DNA of 64,000 nucleotides, taken from contig JAENZX010000010.1 of assembly GCA_016841045.1 (NCBI GenBank), positions 1 to 64,000 on the forward strand. The letters run 5' to 3'. Shown here piece after piece: positions 46,585 through 55,147 of this stretch. Made by a program: the position numbers and the translations under genes. This stretch comes from Thermincola carboxydiphila. GTDB taxonomy: Bacteria; Bacillota; Thermincolia; Thermincolales; UBA2595. The notes below the pieces were generated by a model. It searched no databases. It had not been told where the DNA came from and saw nothing but the letters and a program-made list of their open reading frames with translations. The first letter of the stretch is position 1, and every line of letters begins with the position of its first letter.

Positions 46585-46791
46585 CTACTTTACCTCATAA
46601 CCAGCATCATTTATCGTCTTCTTAAGTTCATTCTCTTGTATGACCGCCGTATCGTAATCAATTGATACTGTTTTGGCCTCCAAATCAGCAGACGCCGCCT
46701 TTACCCCATCCAGAGTCATCAGCGCCTGTTCAACAGCTTTTGTACAATGACTACAGGTCATTCCTTCAACATTTAGCACAGTACTAGCCAC
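46585..46791 (-). CDS. copZ: copper chaperone CopZ-like protein
   Basis: 68-residue HMA domain with the classic metal motif EGMTCSHCTKAVE. Other family features are LMTLDGVKAASADLEAKTV and INDAGYEV. The start is GTG at 46791, seven bases after GGGAGG. A transporter ATPase is not adjacent. This is the second single HMA protein in the window; the first (31615-31830) has a CNNC site, so the two may serve different metals or partners. Confidence 0.92.
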   Translation of the reverse strand: MASTVLNVEGMTCSHCTKAVEQALMTLDGVKAASADLEAKTVSIDYDTAVIQENELKKTINDAGYEVK

Positions 46792-46959
46792 TACTTCACC
46801 TCCCTCTATAATCTTTTACTTACTGCTTTTGCTATCTCTAATGATTATTTTGTCCAAAACAGAAGAAGCCATCCGTCTCCTCTAAAAATAGAAACTCTTT
46901 ATCATTACTCATACATTGGATATAATAAACCTAAATAAACCTAGGTTGGTGAACCATAC

Positions 46960-48993
46960 GTGAATCCTAAAAAGTTAAGGTTTGGGTTGTTAATTTGTAT
47001 TCTTATTTCAATCTCACTGGTTTACAGCGGATGTAGTTTTTTAACTCTGCCAAAACCGGATATACCTGTAGCTTCAAAAATTTATGACATAAACAACCGG
47101 GTTATTGCGACCCTTTATAAACAAAACCGGGTGGAACTGCCCATTTCCAAAATTACCAAAGATACCCAAAATGCTTTTGTAGCTGTTGAAGATGCCAGAT
47201 TCTATAAACATTTCGGGCTGGACCCAATCAGGATAATAGGTGCTGCCTGGAAAAACCTTAAGGCCGGTAAGACCGTTGAAGGTGGAAGCACAATTACCCA
47301 GCAAACTGTTAAAAACCTCTACCTTTCCAGAGAAAAAACCCTTGACCGTAAACTTACCGAAGCCTGGCTGGCTATTAAGTTTGAAAGCAAATATACCAAG
47401 GATGAAATTTTGGAAATGTACCTTAACCAGATATATTTTGGTCAGGGAGCTTACGGTATCGAGGTAGCAGCCCGGACTTATTTCGATAAACCCGCTTCCG
47501 ATTTGAATTTAGCGGAAAGTGCACTGCTGGCAGGCCTTCCTAAGGCGCCTAATACCTACTCCCCTTTTCAGAACTGGGAAGGCGCTAAAAAAAGACAAAA
47601 AATAGTCCTAAACCGCATGGTAGATGAAGGTTATATCAGTCAGGAAGAGGCAAAAAAAGCGGAAAATGAAAAGATTGTTCTCAAATCGGCCGAAAAGGAA
47701 ACAGGAAAAGCCCCTTACGTAGTAAATGAGGTTATTAAATATATAACCGACAACTACGAAAACGGGGCTCAAATGCTTTTTACAGAAGGCCTGTCCATAT
47801 ATACAACCATTGACCTTGACATGCAAAAAGCCGCGGATGAAGCATTTAATGACGGTTTATCTTCCCGTAAAAACCTTCAAGGCGCTCTTGTGGCTATTGA
47901 CCCATCTAACGGCTATATCAAAGCTATGGTCGGAGGCCGTGACTATGCCAGTTCAAAATTTAATAGGGCGACTCAGGCGCATAGACAGCCCGGATCGGCG
48001 TTTAAACCTTTTCTGTATACAGCTGCCATTGACCGGGGTTATACTCAGGCGAGTACTCTCACCTGTGAACCCGTGGAATTTCCGCAAGGAACCGGTTCCC
48101 CATACAAACCGACAGACTATGGTAATAACCCTTATCACAACAGACCCTTTATCCTAAAAAAGGCCCTTGCTATCTCAGATAATATTATCGCGGTCAAGCT
48201 GGCGAACGAAATTGGTCCCACTGTACTCGTTGATTATGCAAACAGAATGGGTATAGAATCAACTCTCAGGCCTTACTTATCACTGGCCTTGGGAACTTCC
48301 GAAGTTAGTCCGCTGGAAATAACGGGCGCTTATGCTACTATAGCTTCCGGGGGGATAAGATCCGAACCTTTACTAATCCTTAAAATTGAAGATAAAAAGA
48401 AAAACCCCCTTGAACAAAATAAACCCAAGCAGCACAGGGTCATTTCATCTGAGACCGCATATCTCGTTACTGACATGATGACTGCAGTACTTCAGCCGGG
48501 GGGAACCGCAAGTTCTCTGGCTGGGATTATCGCCAGGCCCGCTGCGGGGAAAACCGGTACAACCCAGAATTATAGGGATGCATGGTTTGTAGGCTTCACA
48601 CCGGAACTGTCAGTCGGCGTATATATAGGTTATGATGAACCGAAAAAATCGGTCGGTATTCCCGGTGGAAAGATTGCAGGACCCATATGGGCAAATTTCA
48701 TCGCCCGGGCATTGCAGGATAAAACTCCGGTAGACTTCCCTATACCAGCAAATATTGTAAAGGCCCAAATAACTACAGATAGCGGCCTGTTGTCAACACC
48801 GATGTCAACAGATACCATGGTAGCAAGCTTTTTGAGAGGGACGGAGCCAAAAGAATTTTCTTATCCCTATAACCCATTTAACCCAGATTACGAAGAAATG
48901 CCTCCCGGTGATAACCCTGATATATCGCCCGGCCCCGGAGGCGGCCCGGGTCACGGATTCAGGCGGCGTGTACTGGATTGGTTCTTTAGATAA
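46960..48993 (+). CDS. class A penicillin-binding protein (PBP1A-like)
   Basis: Bifunctional peptidoglycan synthase of 677 residues. One N-terminal membrane segment; transglycosylase domain (GT51) with the catalytic glutamate in VEDARFYKHFG and the GGSTITQQ motif; transpeptidase domain with SAFK (SxxK), SDN and KTGT motifs. The C-terminus is short and rich in proline and glycine. The signal segment ends VYSGCSF, loosely like a lipobox, but the -3 residue does not fit. Start is GTG at 46960. A palindrome AACCTAGGTT lies just before it. Confidence 0.95.
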   Translation: MNPKKLRFGLLICILISISLVYSGCSFLTLPKPDIPVASKIYDINNRVIATLYKQNRVELPISKITKDTQNAFVAVEDARFYKHFGLDPIRIIGAAWKNLKAGKTVEGGSTITQQTVKNLYLSREKTLDRKLTEAWLAIKFESKYTKDEILEMYLNQIYFGQGAYGIEVAARTYFDKPASDLNLAESALLAGLPKAPNTYSPFQNWEGAKKRQKIVLNRMVDEGYISQEEAKKAENEKIVLKSAEKETGKAPYVVNEVIKYITDNYENGAQMLFTEGLSIYTTIDLDMQKAADEAFNDGLSSRKNLQGALVAIDPSNGYIKAMVGGRDYASSKFNRATQAHRQPGSAFKPFLYTAAIDRGYTQASTLTCEPVEFPQGTGSPYKPTDYGNNPYHNRPFILKKALAISDNIIAVKLANEIGPTVLVDYANRMGIESTLRPYLSLALGTSEVSPLEITGAYATIASGGIRSEPLLILKIEDKKKNPLEQNKPKQHRVISSETAYLVTDMMTAVLQPGGTASSLAGIIARPAAGKTGTTQNYRDAWFVGFTPELSVGVYIGYDEPKKSVGIPGGKIAGPIWANFIARALQDKTPVDFPIPANIVKAQITTDSGLLSTPMSTDTMVASFLRGTEPKEFSYPYNPFNPDYEEMPPGDNPDISPGPGGGPGHGFRRRVLDWFFR

Positions 48994-49024
48994 AAAACGG
49001 AGACTCAATTTGTCTCCGTTTTTT
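48993..49024. terminator. bidirectional terminator between the PBP and cytochrome genes
   Basis: Stem AAAAACGGAGAC/GTCTCCGTTTTT with a seven-base loop and T-runs in both directions; serves the two convergent genes. Confidence 0.95.
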
Positions 49025-49032
49025 CAACTTTT

Positions 49033-51378
49033 TCATTTCATAGAATCACGATTTCTCCTGAGCAATCGACCGGTGATATAAAACCCTGCGATGGATGTTA
49101 ACGCTCCAGGCAGAAGAATCTGCATCACATTATTTTGATCTGTTCTTCCCCTAAAACCTGCTTTGTATGCAAACATTTCAAGCTCTCGCGCCGTACCTTT
49201 TACTTCCGCCAAATTCAAGTTAAGATACGCATTTCCATACCAATGCGTGTAATCTGGATTAACATGGGCCGCACCTATCTTTGTTTTCACCGATGCTTCC
49301 CCTATTCCTTCCAGGGTTTTGGCAACCAGTTGGCCAATCAGCTTTCGTACCATTTCCTGTTCACGCTCCGGAAGCTCTTCCTGATTAATAAGCTCCCATC
49401 CGGTTTCTGTTCCCCACACGGCTTTTTGTCCGGCTATATCTCTACGTTTGCCATCCCGTGGGATAATAACCCCTTTTTCAATTAAATCCAAACCTACCTG
49501 CCTTAATTGAGCAGTCGTACTATCGGCAGACTTGTAGATATCATCGATATCAGACCAAAAGTTCTGCATCTGGTCAGTGATATGACAGGTCAAACATACC
49601 TTCCCGATTTTACTATCAAGCCAGGCCTCCCCCGGCTTTCTCACTGCGGGACTGTGGTTAGCATTAGACATATGACAGGTCGCGCAGGTAGGTATCCATT
49701 GACCTAACCCATCTATCCGATATTTTATACCATGGGGTGATGACAGATAGGTTTCCAGTTGATAGCCCTTTACGCCACTATGACATTTCCCACAAGTGTC
49801 TGGATTGTTTGCCTGAGCAACTTCCACGCCTTTCACATGACAATCCAGACATTGTAAACCCGAATGTTTACCCAAACGCAAACTCTTTACCTGTACTTCG
49901 TGACAGGAGACACACTGTTTCTGTTCCCCCTTGTCCCAGGCAAAAGCATTTCCAGGCATAACTATGAAGCCCCCTATGATAAAAATCATCATAAGAAAGG
50001 TGCCTTTATATATTCCCTTCCCGGTTTTTTTAAAAATGAATAGTACAAATGCCAGTAAACCTCCAAGTAATAATCCTGCTGCACCAGATAAAATTATTAT
50101 TTTATAATCGCTGTTAGGTTCTGATTTATTGAATTCGATGACCGGTGTATTAGTTCCCAGAAATCGCAGAACTTCAGCTTCGTCCTTTAGTTGCCCCGAT
50201 AGTACCTTTAACTTTTCGGTCCCATTAGTATCAGCACCTGAAAAATCTTGATGGTATGCGCTTTTCCATCCTCCTGAACCTGCAAATTTAAACATCTTAA
50301 AATATATTGCTTCTGCTTTTGAGATGTCATTATATAACTGATGTCCGCCCAAGACCAGTTTGTTCCCTTCCACAGGGTTAGCAGGCCTGGTTTCAGGGGC
50401 AGGGTAGAGCAGTCCGGCATTATTCAGTTCAATAACTAATGTCTGGCCCGCTGCCAACTGTCGTTCAGTAAGTTCTTTAACCCCGTCTGCCTTCTCCAGT
50501 GAATCTATGCTAAAATCACGTTCATGACATTTGGAACAAGTAAGTACAGCTCCCTCTCTGGCCTTTTGCAGCTGGGCGGCAGTAAAAACACTTCTTTTCA
50601 TAATCGGTTTGCCTTCACTGTCTTTAAACCAGCCCCAGGAATCCAGTATCCCTCCGTTGGAGACGCCACCTAGGCCGATATTTTTGCTTACATTATGACT
50701 GTTGTCGGATTGATGGCATGTGATACAGGTAGGAGCAGCTTTTTCGGTTTTACCTAATTTCCCCGTGAATAGTTTGCCGTGTTGTGAAGCTTCATAGGCT
50801 TCTGCTTGGGGATGGTCAGGACCCATGTGGCATGTGTAACAGGATAAAGGGCTGCGTGCCTGCTTAAGAGAAAACTCATGAGAGGTATGGCAGTAATCAC
50901 AACGTACATCTTTTACTTCATACATTCCGTAACTTATATCATGGCACCGTGCACAACCCTGCTGCCGCATCGACTTTGGAAGTACTTCATACCGGGCGTT
51001 TCTCCAGGCGTTCTGCCAGCTATTAGCGTGCTTACTGGCTAACATCTCTTTAGTTTGATCCTGATGGCATTTAATACAGACTTTTTTCCCAGTAACGATC
51101 ATCATAGCAGAATGATTAGTTCCGTGACAGGATTCACAGTTTACCCCAACCTTATAATGGACACCCGATTTATGCTCATCCGTTACACGTGGAGTCACCC
51201 GCTCATGACACTGGACACAGGTTTCCCCGGAAGCTTTGATTTGCTGTATTGGCATTGATCTTACTTCAGGCCGATAATAAAAACTCCTGTAATTTTCCCT
51301 CGCCTCCAAAGACTCTGCCCCAGCCAAACATAAAACAAGAAGTAAAACAGCCATCGTAACCACTCTAAGCTTATTCAT
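49033..51378 (-). CDS. 13-heme membrane cytochrome c, octaheme plus pentaheme modules
   Basis: 781 residues. A signal peptide (LLLVLCLAGAESLEA) leads an extracytoplasmic module with eight CxxCH sites: CVQCH, CESCH, CIKCH, CARCH, CDYCH, CYTCH, CITCH and CSKCH. A helical part and a membrane segment follow, then a second segment ending PGNAFA like a signal peptide, then five more: CVSCH, CLDCH, CGKCH, CATCH and CLTCH, and a last membrane segment. Both modules show S-x-HG...PTCxTCH and the second has NPDYTHWYG, as in hydroxylamine-oxidoreductase-like cytochromes. Electron transfer across or outside the membrane is likely; substrate unknown. ATG at 51378 after AGGGGCG. Confidence 0.92.
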   Translation of the reverse strand: MNKLRVVTMAVLLLVLCLAGAESLEARENYRSFYYRPEVRSMPIQQIKASGETCVQCHERVTPRVTDEHKSGVHYKVGVNCESCHGTNHSAMMIVTGKKVCIKCHQDQTKEMLASKHANSWQNAWRNARYEVLPKSMRQQGCARCHDISYGMYEVKDVRCDYCHTSHEFSLKQARSPLSCYTCHMGPDHPQAEAYEASQHGKLFTGKLGKTEKAAPTCITCHQSDNSHNVSKNIGLGGVSNGGILDSWGWFKDSEGKPIMKRSVFTAAQLQKAREGAVLTCSKCHERDFSIDSLEKADGVKELTERQLAAGQTLVIELNNAGLLYPAPETRPANPVEGNKLVLGGHQLYNDISKAEAIYFKMFKFAGSGGWKSAYHQDFSGADTNGTEKLKVLSGQLKDEAEVLRFLGTNTPVIEFNKSEPNSDYKIIILSGAAGLLLGGLLAFVLFIFKKTGKGIYKGTFLMMIFIIGGFIVMPGNAFAWDKGEQKQCVSCHEVQVKSLRLGKHSGLQCLDCHVKGVEVAQANNPDTCGKCHSGVKGYQLETYLSSPHGIKYRIDGLGQWIPTCATCHMSNANHSPAVRKPGEAWLDSKIGKVCLTCHITDQMQNFWSDIDDIYKSADSTTAQLRQVGLDLIEKGVIIPRDGKRRDIAGQKAVWGTETGWELINQEELPEREQEMVRKLIGQLVAKTLEGIGEASVKTKIGAAHVNPDYTHWYGNAYLNLNLAEVKGTARELEMFAYKAGFRGRTDQNNVMQILLPGALTSIAGFYITGRLLRRNRDSMK

Positions 51379-51500
51379 AAGTTCGCCCCTTTTGTCAGCA
51401 ATGCAGGTTAATTGTAGTACAGACATACTAACAAGTCTATGATTTCTATCACATATTAGCGAACTTTGTCAAAACACAAAAGAACAAATCTCTACCACAA

Positions 51501-51540
51501 TAATTAAAAGAGGTTCGCACCTACGAACCTCTTTTAATTA
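51501..51540. terminator. perfect 17-bp hairpin between ypeB and the cytochrome gene
   Basis: TAATTAAAAGAGGTTCG (51501-51517) pairs perfectly with 51524-51540 around a six-base loop. The T-runs are inside the stem, so it works as a terminator in either direction; it most likely ends sleB-ypeB. Confidence 0.85.
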
Positions 51541-51564
51541 TTTCCATTCAGCCATCTTTTAGCT

Positions 51565-51592
51565 CACTACCCACTACTCACTACCCACTACA
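51565..51592 (+). repeat. four CACTACY heptamer repeats at the ypeB stop codon
   Basis: CACTACC, CACTACT, CACTACC and CACTACA follow each other without gaps. The ypeB stop codon (51590-51588 on the minus strand) lies in the last unit. The same heptamer forms an eight-unit array at 60840-60895. Confidence 0.85.
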
Positions 51593-52946
51593 TTGTCATC
51601 GTACCACCATTAGTCTCAACAACCTTTAGAATGCGTTCTTCATCACCGGTTTGGGCATTAATGTAGACGATAAAGACATCACCATTTAAATTGCCCTTGA
51701 ATTCATATACCATTACTTCCTTGAGATTTTCCAACGGTATCACAGCAAGTCTCTTGGATTCTATTTTCAACTGAGGATTAACTTCAGCCAATGCCTCTTT
51801 CTCCGACAACTTCGGTTTGGCCAACTTTCTCACATGATGGTTCATATAAAACTGGGTGGCATCATACCCTATTATCTCACCATTATCCAAAGCTACTTTA
51901 ACCTTTATCAGGTCAGGATAAATTAATACCCCATTTTGCTTATATTCGAAGATGACAGTAGCCATATTACGCTGTTCCACCGTATAAGTAGGTACCATGC
52001 TGTCAATCTTTTGTCCAGCCAGGAAATCAGAGGCAATGGTTACAGCCTTTTGGCCCGATATCCTGGCAGCAGCAACATCACGGGGATTCAACATCGAGAG
52101 TACATGCCCGCCTTTTTTTGAAATATCCACATTAACCCTTGGTAGATCAGCGTTTTGAGGTTTCAAGTAAGCCCGAAACGCCGGAATAGTACCACTCACG
52201 TTATCCGTATCAACAACCTTAAAGTCTTGGTCTGAACCAACTTCCAGAAATTTTTCCGCAATATCACCGGCCCTGGCGGAATTTATGGTACTTCCGGTAA
52301 GGCCAACAGGTTTTCTTGCAGTTATGTGGTCAGAAAAGGGACCGTCATATATCAACGTGGGGAACTCTTCCATGTTTTTGTCAATTTTCGTTAAGCCATC
52401 AGGTACTGTAAGAGGTTGTCCTGCTAGTTTGTTGCGGGACTCTGCCCTTATTTCACCCCATGATAAAAGTCCGTCTTCAGATCTTTTAGTGATCTGATTT
52501 AATTCAGCTGCCAAAAAGCCAGCCTCTCTGTGGAGTTCATTCAATTGTGCTAACTCCTTCGGAGTTGCCGATTGACCGCGGGCGTATTTTTTAGCCAATG
52601 ACCAGGCAAAATCACCTGTTTGGGTTAGAAACCTAGCTGTCCTGGTAACATTTCTGCCCGCCATGGGAACCTGAGTAAGGTTCTCCTGTGCAGAATAAGC
52701 TTGCTGCCAGACATCGGCAAAAATCAGCATACGCTGTCTTGGCGAGCCGGAGACAATACTTTTAGATAAAAGAACCTCCATATTTTGAACATTGCCGACC
52801 ATTTCAAGAAAGGCCCGCTGATTACGGTTGTTTATTAAAGTCACCAACTGATTCCTGTCATTTGAAACACTAGACCCCCAGTAAGCAAGTCCGGCCACGG
52901 CAAGTACTCCTATTAGAGTTGGAACAATCCACCATCTCTTTAACAA
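51588..52946 (-). CDS. ypeB: spore germination protein YpeB
   Basis: 452 residues. One N-terminal membrane segment (IVPTLIGVLAVAGLAYWG), a long helical domain and C-terminal PepSY/YPEB repeats (KAVTIASDFLAGQKID, SEKEALAEVNPQLKI). YpeB is needed for placement and stability of the cortex-lytic enzyme SleB in the spore inner membrane. It follows sleB by about 25 bp. Start TTG at 52946 after GAGGGG. Its stop codon falls within a heptamer repeat array, so the exact C-terminus may vary between strains. Confidence 0.93.
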   Translation of the reverse strand: MLKRWWIVPTLIGVLAVAGLAYWGSSVSNDRNQLVTLINNRNQRAFLEMVGNVQNMEVLLSKSIVSGSPRQRMLIFADVWQQAYSAQENLTQVPMAGRNVTRTARFLTQTGDFAWSLAKKYARGQSATPKELAQLNELHREAGFLAAELNQITKRSEDGLLSWGEIRAESRNKLAGQPLTVPDGLTKIDKNMEEFPTLIYDGPFSDHITARKPVGLTGSTINSARAGDIAEKFLEVGSDQDFKVVDTDNVSGTIPAFRAYLKPQNADLPRVNVDISKKGGHVLSMLNPRDVAAARISGQKAVTIASDFLAGQKIDSMVPTYTVEQRNMATVIFEYKQNGVLIYPDLIKVKVALDNGEIIGYDATQFYMNHHVRKLAKPKLSEKEALAEVNPQLKIESKRLAVIPLENLKEVMVYEFKGNLNGDVFIVYINAQTGDEERILKVVETNGGTMTM

Positions 52947-52971
52947 GATAATTCCCCTCTCAAGTTATTTT

Positions 52972-53673
52972 TTATTTTGCAAATACATGTGCACCAATCT
53001 GTGTGAGAATCTTCCTGGACCATATCCAACTGCTTACAGGTTTTGATGGGTTCCAAAAGAAAAGACATCCATACGTAGGATCCCACCCGTTCATTGCATC
53101 CTGAGCTGCTTTGATACTGTCTTCTGATGGTGCACGGTTGGCAAAACCATTAGTTATTGATTCAAAGGCATGAGGTTGATAAATAACACCTGCCAGACTA
53201 TTTGGAAATTGATCACTGTCCACTCTGTTCAAAATAACAGCAGCAACCGCTACCTTTCCCTGATAGGGTTCAGCTAGCGCTTCTCCTTCTACCACACGGG
53301 ACAGTAACATTATATCATCCCTTCCAGATACACCTCTGGAGGGAGTATATTTTTGAGTTGTCCGTGCAGCGCCGGTGGCAGGAGTAAATCCAAGCGCCTG
53401 CCAGGTCGCTTTCCCTACTATCCCGTCTGCACTTAGACCGTTTTTTGCCTGAAATTTTTTTACTGCATTAAAAGTGCCCGCACCGTAATGTCCGTCAACA
53501 GGTCCGTTATAGTATCCCCAGGCCTGCAATTTCGACTGCACCTTTGAGACCTCAGACCCGCTTGATCCCCAGTAAAGAGTAGGTGTCTGAGCAAAAATAG
53601 TACCGGTATAAACCAACATTCCTGCTAACACTATAATCGCTACTGTTAAAATGATAATTCTTTTTCTGTTCAC
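52972..53673 (-). CDS. sleB: spore cortex-lytic enzyme SleB
   Basis: 233 residues: N-terminal signal/anchor (IIILTVAIIVLAGMLVYTG), a peptidoglycan-binding PG_binding_1 repeat (WGSSGSEVSKVQSKLQAWGY, GIVGKATWQALG) and a C-terminal Hydrolase_2 domain with the catalytic glutamate in LSRVVEGEALAEPYQGKVA. It degrades muramic-lactam cortex during germination. The GTG at 53673 is eight bases after AAAGGA and overlaps the stop of the ferritin-like gene by GTGA; an ATG at 53682 abuts the site. Confidence 0.95.
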   Translation of the reverse strand: MNRKRIIILTVAIIVLAGMLVYTGTIFAQTPTLYWGSSGSEVSKVQSKLQAWGYYNGPVDGHYGAGTFNAVKKFQAKNGLSADGIVGKATWQALGFTPATGAARTTQKYTPSRGVSGRDDIMLLSRVVEGEALAEPYQGKVAVAAVILNRVDSDQFPNSLAGVIYQPHAFESITNGFANRAPSEDSIKAAQDAMNGWDPTYGCLFFWNPSKPVSSWIWSRKILTQIGAHVFAK

Positions 53674-54125
53674 AGACGACATCCTTTCGGTAGTTTATTA
53701 CTGATATAATCCTGCATCCAGAACGTATGTAATTCTTCGTCGAACATGTTGCTGTACAAAACTTCCCTGATCTTCGGCTCATCAACCTCTTCAGCAAGTT
53801 TTATATAATCAGCAATTGCTTTTTTTTCCAGAGTCATATTAAATTCAAGCATTTTTTCAGTTGTTGAGAAATCTGAAAGCCCACCAGCTATGCTACCGGT
53901 TATCTTCCCGACAGCTTCTCCAATCATTGTAGAGGTTTCCCCAAGTCCTTCAATTAATTCCCGGATATTTTCGACATGCCCCTGCTCAATCTCCGCAAAT
54001 CTTTTTAAAGCTCTCGCCAAATTAGGATCATCTGCATCTTTGCTTTGAGTGGAATACATTCTCACTTGGTTAACCTCTAAAGAGTAAAACCAGTTTAGTT
54101 TACGCAACAGAGCTTCTCTTTCCAT
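53670..54125 (-). CDS. ferritin-like diiron protein upstream of sleB
   Basis: 151 residues, all helical. Two ExxH motifs (IEQGHVEN and DEELHTFW) with partner glutamates in FYSLEVNQ and TLEKKAIADY give the four-helix diiron pattern of ferritin/rubrerythrin-like proteins. Exact family not assigned. ATG at 54125 follows GGAGGAGG. Its TGA overlaps the sleB GTG, so it is translationally coupled to a germination enzyme. That suggests a spore-related role such as oxidant or metal handling, which is inference. Confidence 0.78.
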   Translation of the reverse strand: MEREALLRKLNWFYSLEVNQVRMYSTQSKDADDPNLARALKRFAEIEQGHVENIRELIEGLGETSTMIGEAVGKITGSIAGGLSDFSTTEKMLEFNMTLEKKAIADYIKLAEEVDEPKIREVLYSNMFDEELHTFWMQDYISNKLPKGCRL

Positions 54126-54222
54126 TATCAACCTCCTCCGATAACAGATGCTGCTTCTATTCAAAAATGACTGTAAAGTTATAGTGTCCGTGAATTGACC
54201 TGTCTATGTATCTGAGGCCATA

Positions 54223-54246
54223 AAAAAAAGCCCCCTTGGGCTTTGA
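54223..54246 (-). terminator. rho-independent terminator after the ferredoxin-type gene
   Basis: Stem AAAGCCC/GGGCTTT with a CCTT-type loop, then TTTTTTTT on the minus strand. Confidence 0.9.
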
Positions 54247-54250
54247 GATT

Positions 54251-54293
54251 ATATCTTTTACACAAATTATATCTTTTACACAAATTATATCTT
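54251..54293. repeat. 18-bp tandem duplication over a stop codon
   Basis: ATATCTTTTACACAAATT occurs at 54251-54268 and 54269-54286, followed by a partial third copy. The stop codon of the ferredoxin-type gene (54287-54285) lies at the junction, so the duplication copied the 3' end of the gene downstream of its stop. Confidence 0.9.
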
Positions 54294-55118
54294 CTTAAGC
54301 TTGTTAGAAAATCTAAATAGCACTCCAAGGGGTAAAATAACAATCATAAATATTGTAAACATCAGAACTTTTTCAGCTTTGCCATCCTTAAAAGGTACTA
54401 AATCTTTATCTCGTTTAACCATCCGAACTGCATTAAACTGACATTGATGTACGCAGAGGCCGCAACCAAGACAATCTTCAGCAATTACTATACTTCTCTC
54501 CGGGAAAATAGCTTTTTGTGGACAAGCCTTTTGGCAGTTACCACACTGTTTACAACTTTCGTGGTCAATTTCAGCTACCATAGACCCATTTTGGACAGCA
54601 GTTTCGATATTAAATTCTGACCTAAGCCGATACGGTACACAGCAGCAGGTACAGCAGTTGCAAACAGCATAGGTGTCAGGCTCGATACAATGATGAACAG
54701 CCCGGATAAGACCGTTGTGATATGATTCCTTGATTATTTCAGCTGCCTTTTCCTGAGATATGAGTTCCCCTTTTTTTAAAGTTCCAAATACTTCGGCACC
54801 GGTATTAACAGTTATACACGTCTTAATGGGTGCTTCACACCGCTTTTCCTTTAACCGGCACGAACAGTCTACTACTTTTATCTGGCTGGCGGAATCAATT
54901 ATTTCAAGGCATTCTTCGACCGTAGCCGCCCGACCACCATGGTAATACCGGCCATAAAGAGATGCAAAAAAACGTACCAAGCCGCCAATTAAAGGCATCC
55001 GGCTCATTCTCCCCATGGTAAGATAAAAGCCCAGAGTATCATCAACCCACTTTGCATATATTGGCATCAATAGCCTTTGGAGCCGGGACGCCCCATTAAT
55101 GGAATGTTGGTCACACAT
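54285..55118 (-). CDS. ferredoxin-type iron-sulfur protein with extra cysteine clusters
   Basis: 277 residues. A middle domain has unusual cysteine runs: CSCRLKEKRCEAPIKTC near residue 85 and CNCCTCCC near residue 152. Two classic 4Fe-4S sets follow (CKQCGNCQKACP and CLGCGLCVHQC), then a C-terminal membrane segment (VLMFTIFMIVILPLGVLF). It probably relays electrons at the inner face of the membrane. Start ATG at 55118 after TGGAGG. It is followed by its own terminator. Partner unknown; the nearby cytochrome is not in the same operon. Confidence 0.85.
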   Translation of the reverse strand: MCDQHSINGASRLQRLLMPIYAKWVDDTLGFYLTMGRMSRMPLIGGLVRFFASLYGRYYHGGRAATVEECLEIIDSASQIKVVDCSCRLKEKRCEAPIKTCITVNTGAEVFGTLKKGELISQEKAAEIIKESYHNGLIRAVHHCIEPDTYAVCNCCTCCCVPYRLRSEFNIETAVQNGSMVAEIDHESCKQCGNCQKACPQKAIFPERSIVIAEDCLGCGLCVHQCQFNAVRMVKRDKDLVPFKDGKAEKVLMFTIFMIVILPLGVLFRFSNKLKKI

Positions 55119-55147
55119 AAAAATAAACCTCCATTTTTGCAACCAGA

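Noticed and set aside
46960-47110. Lipoprotein signal in the penicillin-binding protein (VYSGC)
   Set aside because: The residue three before the cysteine is Tyr, which does not fit a lipobox; class A PBPs are normally anchored by an uncleaved segment.
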